Positions 11,585-30,150 of a stretch of 64,000 nt of DNA are shown here, piece after piece. Made by a program: the position numbers and the translations under genes. Origin of the DNA: Epiperipatus broadwayi (lineage: Eukaryota > Onychophora > Udeonychophora > Euonychophora > Peripatidae); NCBI GenBank assembly GCA_028023455.1, contig JAQFVV010012673.1, forward strand, positions 478,567 through 542,566, read 5' to 3'. Numbering within the stretch: position 1 is the first letter of the stretch; each line of letters begins with the position of its first letter. Below the pieces are notes generated by a model. That model saw only the letters and a list, made by a program, of their open reading frames with translations. It was not told where the DNA came from and did not search any database.

Positions 11585-11725
11585 TATAGTTAGAGATAGT
11601 GAATACTAACTACTCTGACGTTTATGTAAACAAAACACGCTTGATTGGCAGTCTTGGTAGGACGCCATCTGTGGACATAAATACAAGCGTTAGCAAGTTT
11701 TTTAACTTGCATTTTTGTTTATCAT

Positions 11726-11741
11726 ATATATATATATATAT
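11726..11741. repeat. (TA)n tract at right end of the ribozyme array
   Basis: The last unit runs through its TTTATCAT motif straight into this TA run; unrelated AT-rich DNA follows. Confidence 0.9.
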
Positions 11742-14700
11742 TGTGCCCTTATCTATAGGTCATATTAAGGTAGAATGGTCAATTGCTAAAAAAAATTTAA
11801 ATTTTAAAATACGTTTGTGTAATATATTGGTAATTGTATGATCGATTAGATTTTATAGTACAATTTAAGGCTGAAAAATACCTGGTATGTAAAAGTGTAA
11901 TGGATTATTAAAAAAAAAAAAAAAACAACAGTTAAATAAAGCTTAATTATATCCTTGCTTATGGTTGTAAAAGCTGTCCATATAAAATAATTCAGCTATA
12001 AATAGTTAAAAGTATATTAAACAATTCAATTGTAATGTTTTAAAACTAATAAATTAAATAAACGCTATATGTAATATTATAATTATAATTAATATTCAAA
12101 TTTAATCTAATATATTTTAAGATAAACTTTGGGATGGTGAGAATTATATTTAGTTCTACATTTTTAAATTATTTTCCAAATTTTTATAAAATATATCAGT
12201 TTTGGTAATTTAGATGAGACGTAAATTAAAAAAAAAAATCATCTGATAAAGTTAGTAATCATGTGACTGTATATTATATACCGTCACACACACGCTTGTT
12301 AGAATATAATAAAGTTTGTGAATTATAAAACTAAATGTAATTGCTATCTATCATTAAAGTAAAAGTTAAAATATTAAATGTTATTTTAATAATTGTTTTA
12401 AAATTTAAATGATTTTGATAAAACTATAATTGAGTTTAAAAATACTATTCTAAATAATATTTTAAAACATGACATCATAAATTCTTTATTTTAAAAAAGT
12501 TTAATCTATTATAAAACTAAAAATGTGTAAATTTGTTCGCGCTAAAAAAGTCATTAACCAATCAACGGAGGTATTTTAGCAGACGAAATATAGGAATTAG
12601 ACGTAGCGGGAGAAGGAATGTGTAAGTAAAGGAAGGAGGAACATATTTTTTTAGCCGTATAAGATCATAAGCTAGAAAAGTGTTATAATTTAAAAATTTT
12701 TGTATTTATTTTAAAAGTTTTGTTTTAAAATATAATATTTTGAACTGCCTTTAAATGGAAGGCTAATTTAAAAGATTTCTTACCAGGATTTTTATTCAAG
12801 TTTAGCAGAAACCTTGCAGTAAAAATGGAAATACTACAGAAAAAAGTACCTAAAAGTATTGATAAAGTAAAAATAATTGTAAAGTGCCTTGAATACAGTT
12901 TGTTTGTTATCAACCAGGAAATCATTAGAACTCAGATAAATATAATTTGGACATTATACCGAAAACTTAAAAGAAAAGTTATTTGCCGTCAGGAAAAATT
13001 ATGACGCACAATTTTAAAAGGCTACTCCGAAGTTTTTTTTTTTATTCTTCTCTATGGAAAAATTAAGATGCGTATATCATAAAAAAAAAATTATGTAAAA
13101 GTTATAAGGGAGAAAGAATGTTTGTCTTTTTAAAGGAAACATTACAAAGTATATAGTACCAGAATTTTAAAAGAAGGAAAAAAGTTACAGAATAATAATA
13201 TGAAAGAGCTATGGTGTTTTATGAAAAAGGAACAGAAAAACTTTCTCTAAGAAGAATTAAAAATATTATAAACTGTTCATTAGAGAAATGATTAATAAAG
13301 ATAAAGATTTGGAAACTATAAATCTAATTTACTTAAAGAAATGAATCCATGGAAACAGAAAAGTTTTATTGAATATTTAAATTAAAGTACTGAGAAGATG
13401 CATCGTAAAAGTCGCACGGGAGAAATATTAGCAAGAAATATTAGAAGAGAATATTTAGAAGTTTTCTTTACGGGATTAACTAATATCATAATTAATAATT
13501 GTATTAAATATTATAAAAACCAAGGATTATCATTCATGAATATTTATTGAACGAAGTAATATTTGTTTTACCTTAAAATTGAACAAGCAGGGAGAGGAAC
13601 ATTAAGTGAATGGAAAAAAAATGATAAACAATTTTTTTTTTGGTTTTAGTATGAACGGTTTTCAGGAAAATTTGATGAAGGAATACGGTAAATATAGTTT
13701 GAATATTTTTTACTAATTTTTTTTTTAAAATATAAAATGTTATGTGAGATTAGGGAAAACATAAAACATAAATTTAGTAATATTAAAATTTAAATATAAT
13801 AGCTTGATAAAATTATAGAAATAGTGTTTAAAATAAAGTGTATGGATGTGAATCTTATATCTACAAGGATCAAATGGATGGTGAAGCCTACGGAACGCGA
13901 TCGAGGAGATAAAGGTCGTTTGGTAATTTTAATAGTTATTTATAATGCATAATGTATTTTTTTTAGATCATCTATTGACCTAAGAATGAAGTGTGAAAGT
14001 CTTAATTATATGTACACATTTTATGCAACATTTTAACATATAATGAGATAGGAGTAATTCAGAATATGCATGCAACAATTTATTTAAAGTATATTAATAA
14101 TATAATTTAACAGAACAATTGTGTGATTCTTTTGAACTTTCATGTGATAAAGTATTCAGATATTTAAATAGTTTGTATATGATTAAATATATGCAGGAAA
14201 GTAGTAAAAAGATTTTCTTATAGAACAGTGGAATAGTTTTAAAATATCAATGAATTTTATTATTGTTAGTAATGCAGATATGTATTTATCGATGTACAGT
14301 ATAGAAAAAATCTTGAGAAATAAGATCGGATAGTGACTTGGAAGTACTAGTGGAGAGGATACCAAGATGATATAGTTTTTTTTAAGAAATAGGAAAATAT
14401 AAGGGATTTGGATCATATTTAGTTTTGTGTGATTTAGTATAGTTAACAAAGTCCTATGACTGAACACATATGGTTTGGACAGTGTTTTGCATATCTTTAA
14501 ACTTTTGATGTTAGAATAAAGCTGAAGAAATAGCTTTAGCATCGTTCCTATGATAGAGGTTGGTAGACAGGTGAAGGTCACTCCTCTATAGTGTCTTTTA
14601 ATTCACTGTGCCATGATTGTCAAGGTATATGACGAGTAATATTCTAGTTGTATTTTGATCCTATGCATCTATCTTCGCTATCCTTATTTCGTGAATCTGC

Positions 14701-14999
14701 ATCGGTCAGAAAGATATTTTCAATGAAATAATGAATAAAATAGAACTGAAGAGATGTTATCGTTTGTGTAAGAATAGTTTATTTGCTTGGATGTATAGAA
14801 TTGTGTAACTTTAAAATTGAAAGTCCAAAATATATCATAAAGAGAGAAAGAATCATATAATACATTGTAAAATTAATTCAGAAACGAATATAAGATTTTG
14901 AAAAAAAAAAAATCTAAACCAAGTATTTTAAAAGTGATAATAAAATTTGAATGTTTTTTTTTTTTAAAAAAATATTAATGTTGGAGGGAATGACTATTG
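11742..14999. other. AT-rich non-coding stretch
   Basis: Homopolymer-rich DNA. Open frames here are short and show no protein family signature. The missing 5' half of PLE1 is not recognisable on the far side of the array. Nothing further is supported. Confidence 0.5.
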
Positions 15000-15005
15000 C
15001 ATATT

Positions 15006-15039
15006 GAAACAGACAGATCGGAGAACCGATCTTCGTTTC
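15006..15039. other. Compact hairpin
   Basis: GAAAC and GTTTC pair on the outside and AGATCGG pairs with CCGATCT on the inside, closing an AGAA loop. No neighbouring gene explains it, so its role is unknown. Confidence 0.55.
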
Positions 15040-15293
15040 AGGTGTTTTTATGTACGGTAATTCGAACCACTGTTCGCCCGCAGTGAGATTTTGTCTATTT
15101 TAATTTATAATAAAAATTAGTTATATATTTTATAGTTTATCAGTCAATGTGTAAAGATGCCGTATATAAATGTCGCAAACCATGAAATAATATTTGTGTG
15201 TGCGTGGTTTGCGAATTTGTATCAATTAATTTAAAGTGTCAGTGCGGGCGTATTTATTTGAATTTTGGTTTTTTTAAATTGTATAAAGTCGTG

Positions 15294-15338
15294 TAAAAAT
15301 ACTGATCAAAAGTCACATTCCTTTGATCAGTGTTTTTA
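15294..15338. other. Long-stem hairpin
   Basis: ACTGATCAAA (15301-15310) is a perfect inverted repeat of TTTGATCAGT (15322-15331). An AT outer stem with one G-U extends it to about 17 bp around an 11-base loop. It is shorter than a usual microRNA precursor. Confidence 0.55.
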
Positions 15339-15339
15339 A

Positions 15340-17570
15340 TTAAAATCTAATTGCACAAATGTTCAGAGCAATTAAGTTGTATTCAAAATTAGTAAGGAAT
15401 TTTTATATGTAATTACTGTACCGATTTAAAAGTGGAATATTAAATTAAAAGATTGCTAAAAACAGATAATTGATTATTGGTCAAGCTGCATCGCTAGAGG
15501 CTAGAGAAAGTAGGCGGAGCCTAAAACAAAAACAAGTCGGAAAGGTCAGCAGTGGCTATTTTAGAAAAAAACTTACATTCTAACTTGGGTCGTGTTTGAG
15601 AGAGGTAGTCTCGAGACAACACAGCAGTTGAGTATAATTCAAACATTATTATTAAGAAGTTTACCAGTGAATCGCAATGTTGATGGGCTAAGTGCCAGGA
15701 GCTGGTCTCTGCCCGCCAATATGGATCCTCGCGCCACTGTTTGATCATGTTTCATATACTTCAGAATTTCCAACTTCCAATCTCAAAATTTACTATGCCT
15801 TACAAATAACTTTCAAAAATGCGTGCCTACGTTCGTCACAAGCCAAGCTGGATGAAGTAAGAAGATAACTTTATTACACGAACTTTAATTTTCTTCCGTG
15901 CTTAATGTTATCAATCAAGTGAATCATATGTAAGTTTTTATATCATTTATAATGCTATTATTTAACCTGTCAGTAAATTTTCTTTTCTTTTTTTAGTCCT
16001 CTGCTCTAGTCTTTAGAAATCATTTATAAAATTGTAATTAATAGTAATAATATTTCAACTGAATGCATTTATATTTTCTTATGTTGCTTATTTCATGGAC
16101 AAACATTGCCAATAGTAATATTTCCAACTCTGTGTAAACTAGTGTGTAATAATGATCAATTTAATTTAAAAGTAATTTCATGTTCTGAATTAAATATTCT
16201 TTCACATTCCGAGTTAGTAAATGTTAAATCACTTTATTATTCTGTTTTAAGTTGTTATAAAATTACAATCTAAGTTTCAATATTAAATATATATATATAT
16301 AATAGTTTCAAAGTGTTCATTAATGTTATGTATAATATGAGAAATAATTCACTGAATAATTTGATACTATCGCTACCGCCTGTTAACCCGAAGGGTTAGA
16401 GTTTCAGAGTAAATTTAACTAATTATTGTTTTCGCCGTCAGTTTAAGTCCGCTACGTTTTATTGGGGTAAGGATCTCAGCCTGTGGCGTAGAAACAGACA
16501 AATAGTTTCCAGGTTTTATATAATTTCTTTTAAAAATCCGCTTCAAGTATTCGTCCTTCACGTCTGTGGCAATGCCTTCCCTTCGCTGAAGTTAGCGTCT
16601 CGCCATTCTACCATTGGGGAATGAAAGCAGTTTTTCTTTCCCGGTAATCTCTTGGATCACCGGGGTTCGAAATGATCCCGGCTGGTTGTCGTGTCCCGGA
16701 GCTACTTGGGGGCATTAAGCCTTGTCAAAGTACAAGCCGCCCGGTATTCCGTTATTGCACCACAAGCGATTACTGTAGGGCTTTTGAATCCAGGCAACCA
16801 CCAGTTCATCTATCTTCCATGTCGTATTTATATAAAACTACCAGCACATCTATCCTTTATGTCGTCTTTATATAAAACCATCCCCCAACTGTTCGTCTAC
16901 GTAACGGCTCGAGCCTATTCTAATAAAATAAGTTAATAAAAATCTGTAGATAAATATTTTTTTTCAGTGCTCAAATACTCTGATTCTCTTAACCACCTGT
17001 CATTTATTTAACTACACAGCTATTGGCATGAGTTTGTTCATTAAATAAAACGTTCACTAAAGACTAGTAGCCAAATACAAGAGGATTTATGAAGTCTTAC
17101 CGTACTGTATAACACTATATTATATGCTGTCTATTGTGATTATATAACACTATATTTATGTGCTTTCTATTGGTCTTATTTAACACTATATTTATATGCT
17201 TTATATTTGGCTTATTAAACACTTTATTTAATCTAAATTTTTGTGTCCTCCACCTTATTACTCTCTAAGTCTATTTAGCCACTTACTGTCTGTATTGGCA
17301 ACTTAAATATATACGTTACATGAATGACCGTTCCAATATTTAGAGTACAATAAATCTATATATCATTAACTGTAAGAATTAGTCTATGTTCTGAGCTGAG
17401 CTAGAAAAGGGATAACCCCGTGCTGTTATAAAGTCATCATCGGTTAGTCATACCGGGGTTTGGGTTTGAATTCAGTTGGCGTTTTGGAATTTATTCTTAA
17501 ACGTGGACTGGGTTTGAACTCGGGTACTGTGTATGATTAGGCGTGGTGGATTTATACCGGTACAATATTT
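15340..17570. other. CpG-containing segment of possible host origin
   Basis: Compared with the surroundings this part has more G+C and several CpG-rich patches, for example 15490-15740, 16370-16480 and 16540-16790. A GGCGGAGCC box lies at about 15512. A 75-codon minus-strand frame (15521-15748) and two overlapping plus-strand frames (16672-16936) have no family signature. The segment could be a promoter and 5' exon of a host gene, or a decayed retroelement end. I cannot decide between these, and I see no convincing exon. Confidence 0.35.
16801..16880. repeat. 40-bp tandem duplication with TATA-like boxes
   Basis: Two 40-base units (16801-16840, 16841-16880) each contain TTTATATAAAA. CpG-containing DNA follows. 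The spacing and sequence would suit duplicated core-promoter elements, but no transcript start can be shown. Confidence 0.6.
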
Positions 17571-18976
17571 ATCAAGAGAAAATTCAATAAGGTATAATAA
17601 ACATATACTTGTGCATGGTATATTAATAGTTGCAATTATATCATCTGAAGTAAGGCTTGAATGAGAATATTAGGATTAATAAACATCGGATAATGAATAA
17701 TAAAAACCTAATACCGAATGTAGAATAGTGTTTTGACTTTGTAAGATTCCATACAACCAATATGAAACTAAATTTTATTATTTTGTAGAATTTTATTACG
17801 AATGTAAATTTTGTAAAAAATGTAATTTTAATAATATTAGGGATGAAAAGTGTTTGTGATAATCATCTAAGAAATGCATTTTGTAATAAGTTAACCATAA
17901 TAATAAATCAAGTAATAATGCTGTATTTTCTTAAGTGTTAAAAAAAAAAAAAAAATAAGATTTAACTAGGAAAAGTAAATAATATTTTGATTTCATTTTA
18001 TAAACTAATAAACTAAGTTGAGATATGAAAGTAAGGGATATCCAATGTATATAGTGTAAAAATATTGTTAATTTATTTATGTTGTTAATAAACTTTGTTT
18101 TAAATTTGTTTTTTAAAGTTTTTGTGTCCGAGTTGTTATTTCTCCACATGGATGCATGAAATCATGATACATTTATAATTGAAACAAACATATAAATTTT
18201 GCACAAAAGGTAAACATAAAAGTGTTATAAGAATTTTGAGAATTTATTGGTATGTTAAAATTAAAAGATCATAATTTTATATTATTTATTGGTCATAAGT
18301 CGATTGCCACAATATTACATTAAATTATATGCTAATGTTGCCACACGTATTCTGTTGTCAGATGATTAAAATACTACCACGTACGTATTTATTTATTTAA
18401 TTTAGGAAGAAATAAGATTATATTATATTATTATTGTTATTATTATTTTATTATTATTAGTTGCTGTGTAGTAGATTATGACATAAAATTCCCTTTTCAT
18501 ATTTTACTACCGTAATTTTAAATCAGTTAGAATACAATTTATGAACCTGAGATTTTATTTTATTTACTTCATTTTATTTAATTGAGCTAGATTCTTGTTA
18601 TAAAGAAGATTAAGATATGATTATTATTTTAATCGTAGTGAATAGAGCTCAGAAAGTCGTAAGAATACTAAGAGTTAGTTATTTGGTATAGTAAAAAGGG
18701 GGGATAGTGTTTCTATGCCATTGAGGTAGTATCGTGTGGATAATGGCTCAATGTAGTCTATCTCGTTTCCTGTATTGTCACTCCATGTCTCATGAAAATA
18801 GTAAATATTTGTTAATTCATTTTAAAATTGAACCGTATTTGTATTTTAAAATTAGAGCTAGTAATCATTTTAATTAATGCTGAATATTTCATTTATTTAT
18901 TTGTTAACTGAGCTAGAACCCGTAATATTCGTAATAAACAATATATTTTGGGGTGAGAATGCACGGGGGGAGGTTA
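17571..18976. other. AT-rich non-coding stretch
   Basis: No gene or repeat recognised. A (TA)n tract at 18979-19000 separates it from the next DR copy. Confidence 0.5.
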
Positions 18977-18999
18977 GAATATATATATATATATATATA

Positions 19000-19150
19000 T
19001 ACAATTAGAAACCAGTCAACACTCAGACAATCCCAATATATAGATAACAATAAACAATCTCAAACTGCTGTCAAGGCAACCTCCTTTTAACAATAAATAT
19101 GGAATCCCACTTTTATTTATGGTCCAATATACATATATAGACACTTCTTT
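19000..19150 (-). repeat. Dispersed repeat DR, copy 2
   Basis: Minus-strand match to 1885-2095 and 48895-49115. Its 3' end abuts the (TA)n tract at 18979-19000. Confidence 0.65.
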
Positions 19151-19959
19151 TTGCAGTAAATCGTCTAATTTAAATAATGGTTTTGAAAATCTGTTTGATA
19201 TTAAAATTATTAATATTTTAATTAATCTTTTTGGAAATTTTAAGTGCTATTATTTAATTATTTTAAAAATCAACAAATCTTTAATTAGTTTTTTCTTTGT
19301 TTACACTAAAACTAATAGCACTAATTACTTTTGCTTTCCTCTAAACCAACAAACATGTTAATTAACTTTGTTTACAATTTTAATTTGACACATAATACTA
19401 TTTTAAATGAAACTTTTCTAATCACTTTATATTACATCCATGTTTTACAACCATACAATAAATTAAGCAAAATTTAAGATCTACTGTACAACTAATTGAA
19501 TTGCAGGAATTATATCACTGTGAAACCTACCATAATCTTCTATCTTGTTAAAACCAGAAGCACATCAGAGTCCATTTTGCCCTTTAAAATCTAATTCAGT
19601 CTTTCTACTTAAAAATGTATCAATATATTTAAAATGACTTAATTCTGAAGTTTAAAAACATACAAATAAGAAGTTGTTGAAGATTTTTCTTCCATCCCTA
19701 TAAAATACATATTCTACTATTCAAATCAATTGTTCTTCACTTTTGTCTTAACATCTTAAAGCCTGGTGATGTTCCATTTAATATTACTTCCATTTCTAAT
19801 TCACATATTGCTATTTTTCTTAAAAATCAGAAATACTTATCATCGAATGGCATTATAATTATGTAACCCAGTAACTATTACCATTATCTCCCTTCCATTA
19901 CATAATTGCTGTATTGAATGATAACTTTATAGCATCTTGAATATGAGAGTCATAACTTA
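19151..19959. other. AT-rich non-coding stretch
   Basis: No gene, RNA or repeat recognised. Confidence 0.5.
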
Positions 19960-20080
19960 TATTTGTTTGCCATGATTATAAATGTGATATTAGCAACTCT
20001 CTTCATACCCTGGTGCCATCCAATACAAGCCACAATTGTCACTAGCAGCCAGAAGATTTGGGAATTAAATTCCCTATCTT

Positions 20081-20137
20081 CAATATCCCCAGACAAGTTT
20101 TCAGTTTGGTGCCTCCTTCAGTGAGGGGGCCTTGGAT
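20081..20137 (-). ncRNA. Degraded hammerhead (R2, left)
   Basis: Minus-strand core reads CTGAAGG (A9 changed to G), followed by a weakened helix II, GAAAAC and a cleavable C. Helix I pairs CCTCA with TGGGG. The A9 change predicts loss of activity. Confidence 0.55.
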
Positions 20138-20220
20138 CTGAGGATATTGTGCAAAGATCTTTGGAAAACATAGCTGCTGGAGGGTTGCATTAGATACAAA
20201 GATCTAAATGCAGTGCTCTA

Positions 20221-20283
20221 AGATCTAGACTGCTCATTGATAGAGACCACAAGCTAGAAATTAGTCTGGGAATATTGAATGAG
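20221..20283 (+). ncRNA. Degraded hammerhead (R2, right)
   Basis: The core position reads TTGATAG instead of CTGATGA, with GAAATTAGTC downstream. Recognised by alignment to the intact copy at 50728-50794; inactive. Confidence 0.5.
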
Positions 20284-20425
20284 TTGGTACTAGATTGTAA
20301 TTATGATGTACAAACTTTTCAGCAACCATTGATTACTATGGCTTGCACTACTGTATAGAGAGAGTTGTTATTCCTTCAACAGCTTGTGTAATCATAAAAA
20401 AATAGTGATCATGTGATTATAAATG

Positions 20426-22654
20426 CAAAAGAATGACCATTCACACCCATTCACAAGTTTATTTTATATTTAAAATATCCAAGTGAAGTCTCACTTTAAA
20501 ACTATTAGGCATTTGGGAAGAAATCCCATATTGTTTTATGGCCCTAAATTCAGAAACAAAGCCATTAAAATCACTAAAGCTGAATAAGATGTGTTGGTAA
20601 CAGGCATTCTACATTCATTTACCATATTAACAATCTCAGTAATACCTCCTGACAATAGCAAATGGAGTTAGCACAAAGAATTTTCCCATTTGGTTCCACT
20701 AAAGTCTCACACCAAAATCAAATTGTCCTATTTTATTTAATAGCAATTGTTTTATATATTTTGCTAGTATGACTTCATTTTAAAAATCCTTTTATACTTG
20801 TGGAACGTTGATAACCACTTGATTTTTCTTGCAATGAAAAACACAATCAGTTTTTTTTTTAATGCGATTTACTTACTATTTAAAATTTTGATGTAAATAT
20901 CTTGTTAAATTATAACTATTAACTTATTTGAAATTTAAAGCTAACTTTAATAAAACAGAATTAAAACTTTTCTCACGAAGCTTTTAAAAAATGTTGGATC
21001 ATAAATTATAATAAAAATATGAATTATACATTCACATATTTCTAAAAATTGCTTAACTAAACTTTCTGAAACGATCTAACACCAATGTAGAAGAAAAATC
21101 TATATTTTCGGTTTCGACCTTTGATCGTACAGTTTATTGTATTTAAACACACGAAAAAAAAAAGATAAAAATATGTTGTAGTTTTTTTTTTTACTATTCT
21201 TTAAAATTAATCAATTTTATTAATTTTCCAATATAATCAATAAACTACTAGATTTCTAATCAAATGCATTCAAATTGGAAAATGTCCAATTTTTCACATT
21301 AGAGTGAAAATATTTATCAATAAAATGATTCAAAATGTATTATTGAATAAAATTTTAAATTCGTATTGATTAATGAACAGTTCGACAATACTATTTGGGT
21401 TCATTTAAAATTGAACCTCATTACACAGACACATATATAAAAGTAACTAAGTTTTATTATATGGTGGAAGGTTCTTTCACTATAGAGAGATTGGTAGGTC
21501 ATGTGGCACGTGTTCGCATGTATTTGTGAACTTTGTGTTCACTTTCGTTTCAGCGTATGAACTTTTTCAAGCAAATTACAAGAAAGCCTCAAATTTTCTG
21601 TAAGTAATAGATCAGTCCAAACTCAACCAGCTTTCCAAAAGTCTGATAAAAAAAGAATTATCCCTGAATAGTTTATGTTTTTAAATATATATTCTAGATT
21701 AATATATTGAGCAGTTGCATAGTAACATGGCTTTAAATTTTTGGACCCCTGTACAAACTTATATAAAAGAACACAACAAATACCTTATTTAATAATTTTA
21801 CTATCATTCTTTAATTTAATGTCAACAGTTAACACATTTGTTGCATAATATCTATAATACTGAAGCTACCATATAAATCTTTATTTTGTGAATTATTTGA
21901 TAATTAATTATATTAATTTCTTCAGATTGGTTTTTTCTCTATACATCCCACTTTTTAACTTGGAAAAAATTTAGAATTCAATGTAACTATGACACATAAT
22001 CACTGGAAGAATCCCAGATATATGAAATAATCTTGATTAACGATAGCAAAATATAACTATATGAAATAATAACTACCATCATTATACTCTTCATTTTTGC
22101 TATTCTTCATTAATACATCCTCATTTCATCTTTAATATATTAATTATTATCCTCTTTCCTTTTTAAACTATGTGACTCAAACACATGTATGAAAGTGATC
22201 ATCTATGAATATAACTGGTATTGGATTAAATATCTGTATATATGGTTCTTTTATATCGATTCTTATCTATATGTGATATATATAGTTTTGTATAACCCCT
22301 TAAATATAAAGAACAATCCCTTCAGTCATGCACTTTACAAATTCCCTTGCAGTCACTTCTAAGCATCATCAGTAAAAGCAAAGTTGATACTCATGGGCAA
22401 ATGCAAGGAGATTCATGAAACACATGGCTGTAGGGATGGTTCCTTCTTAGTAATATAACATAAGTAGTCTGTGCTATATAAATAACAGAATATTTATTAA
22501 AGTAAAATTATTTAAATAGTAACTGTTGTTATAGTAAATGGCACACACTCCCATTTAGTATTTGACAATACAAAAAATTAAAACATGGTCCCTCATTCCT
22601 ATTTTGTTCTTTTTAATTATAAAGAAGATTGTTATATACAGAACTCACAAAACA
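20426..22654. other. AT-rich non-coding stretch
   Basis: Nothing supported. A CTGATGA on the minus strand near 22370 was examined and lacks the rest of a hammerhead. Confidence 0.5.
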
Positions 22655-22679
22655 AACTCTTAACAAGCTTTGTAGAATA

Positions 22680-22735
22680 CCTCCAACCTCAGACTACTGG
22701 CGCCCTCAGTGAGGTGCTAGGATATTCAGTCATTA
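22680..22735 (-). ncRNA. Hammerhead remnant with deleted core (R8)
   Basis: The minus strand has the family's helix I (CCTCA/TGAGG) around a shortened segment (CTGAGGGCGCC then AGTAGTC) in which helix II and GAAA are lost, a deletion like that at 34607-34654. Flanking similarity to the family is weak. Confidence 0.35.
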
Positions 22736-22799
22736 GATTAAAAATACTAAGACAAGCTCTATATATAATATTTGTAAATGCAAACTTATTAAATTAAGT

Positions 22800-30039
<7,240 letters not shown>

Positions 30040-30150
30040 AAAGAAGTAAGAAATTGAAATGAAGCTAGGATGGACATAACAGTAGGAGAGGCAATAATAG
30101 ATGGACAGATGAACTTTTAAATTGAATCCTAAAAGATTGTAAATGATCTA
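30040..30150 (+). pseudogene. Very short RTE LINE relic
   Basis: Translation contains NNRWTDELLN and ILKDCK-like pieces that line up with RDDNRWIIEILNCIPRDCK of the RTE element at 39949-43237. Only about 100 bases remain. Confidence 0.45.

Larger units (their letters stand above)
8004..11727. repeat. Palindromic array of 407-bp hammerhead-ribozyme units (retrozyme-like, R1)
   Basis: Nine full units plus one partial. The motif CCACAGATGGCG starts at 8004, 8411, 8818, 9226 and 9633 (periods 407, 407, 408, 407). After a 48-base partial unit the orientation flips at about 9673-9680 within a shared TTGTTTA, and the reverse-complement motif ends at 10040, 10447, 10854, 11265 and 11674 (periods 407, 407, 411, 409). 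Differences between units are mainly T-run lengths. Each full unit has one type I hammerhead, on the minus strand in the first four and on the plus strand in the last five. Tandem transcripts would self-cleave to ~407-nt monomers. Each unit also has a GCAAGTT/AACTTGC hairpin about 180 bases downstream of the cleavage site. There is no protein frame. This is the expected build of a metazoan retrozyme; a transcribed satellite is the alternative. Confidence 0.93.
19960..20425. repeat. Degenerate inverted pair of hammerhead repeats (R2)
   Basis: The left part is a minus-strand copy and the right part (about 20175-20425) a plus-strand copy of the ~444-bp hammerhead family best seen at 37745-38700. 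Shared landmarks of the right copy are CTGGAGGGTTGCATTAGAT, CAGTGCTCT, ACCACAAGC, CATTGATTACT, GCTTGCACT and GTGATCATGTGAT. As at the other loci, the ribozyme 3' sides point outward. Confidence 0.7.

Noticed and set aside
8004-11727. CRISPR array
   Set aside because: Units are 407 bp without spacers, in both orientations, in a eukaryotic context; the ribozyme explains the conserved part.
11599-11841. 80-codon frame running out of the last array unit
   Set aside because: Crosses the ribozyme unit, the TA run and unique DNA; no signature.
15521-15748. 75-codon minus-strand frame as a host gene
   Set aside because: No recognisable family, no splice or promoter evidence; only noted within the CpG-containing segment.
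22360-22390. Minus-strand CTGATGA as a possible hammerhead
   Set aside because: Downstream sequence has no GAAA and no pairing helix I.
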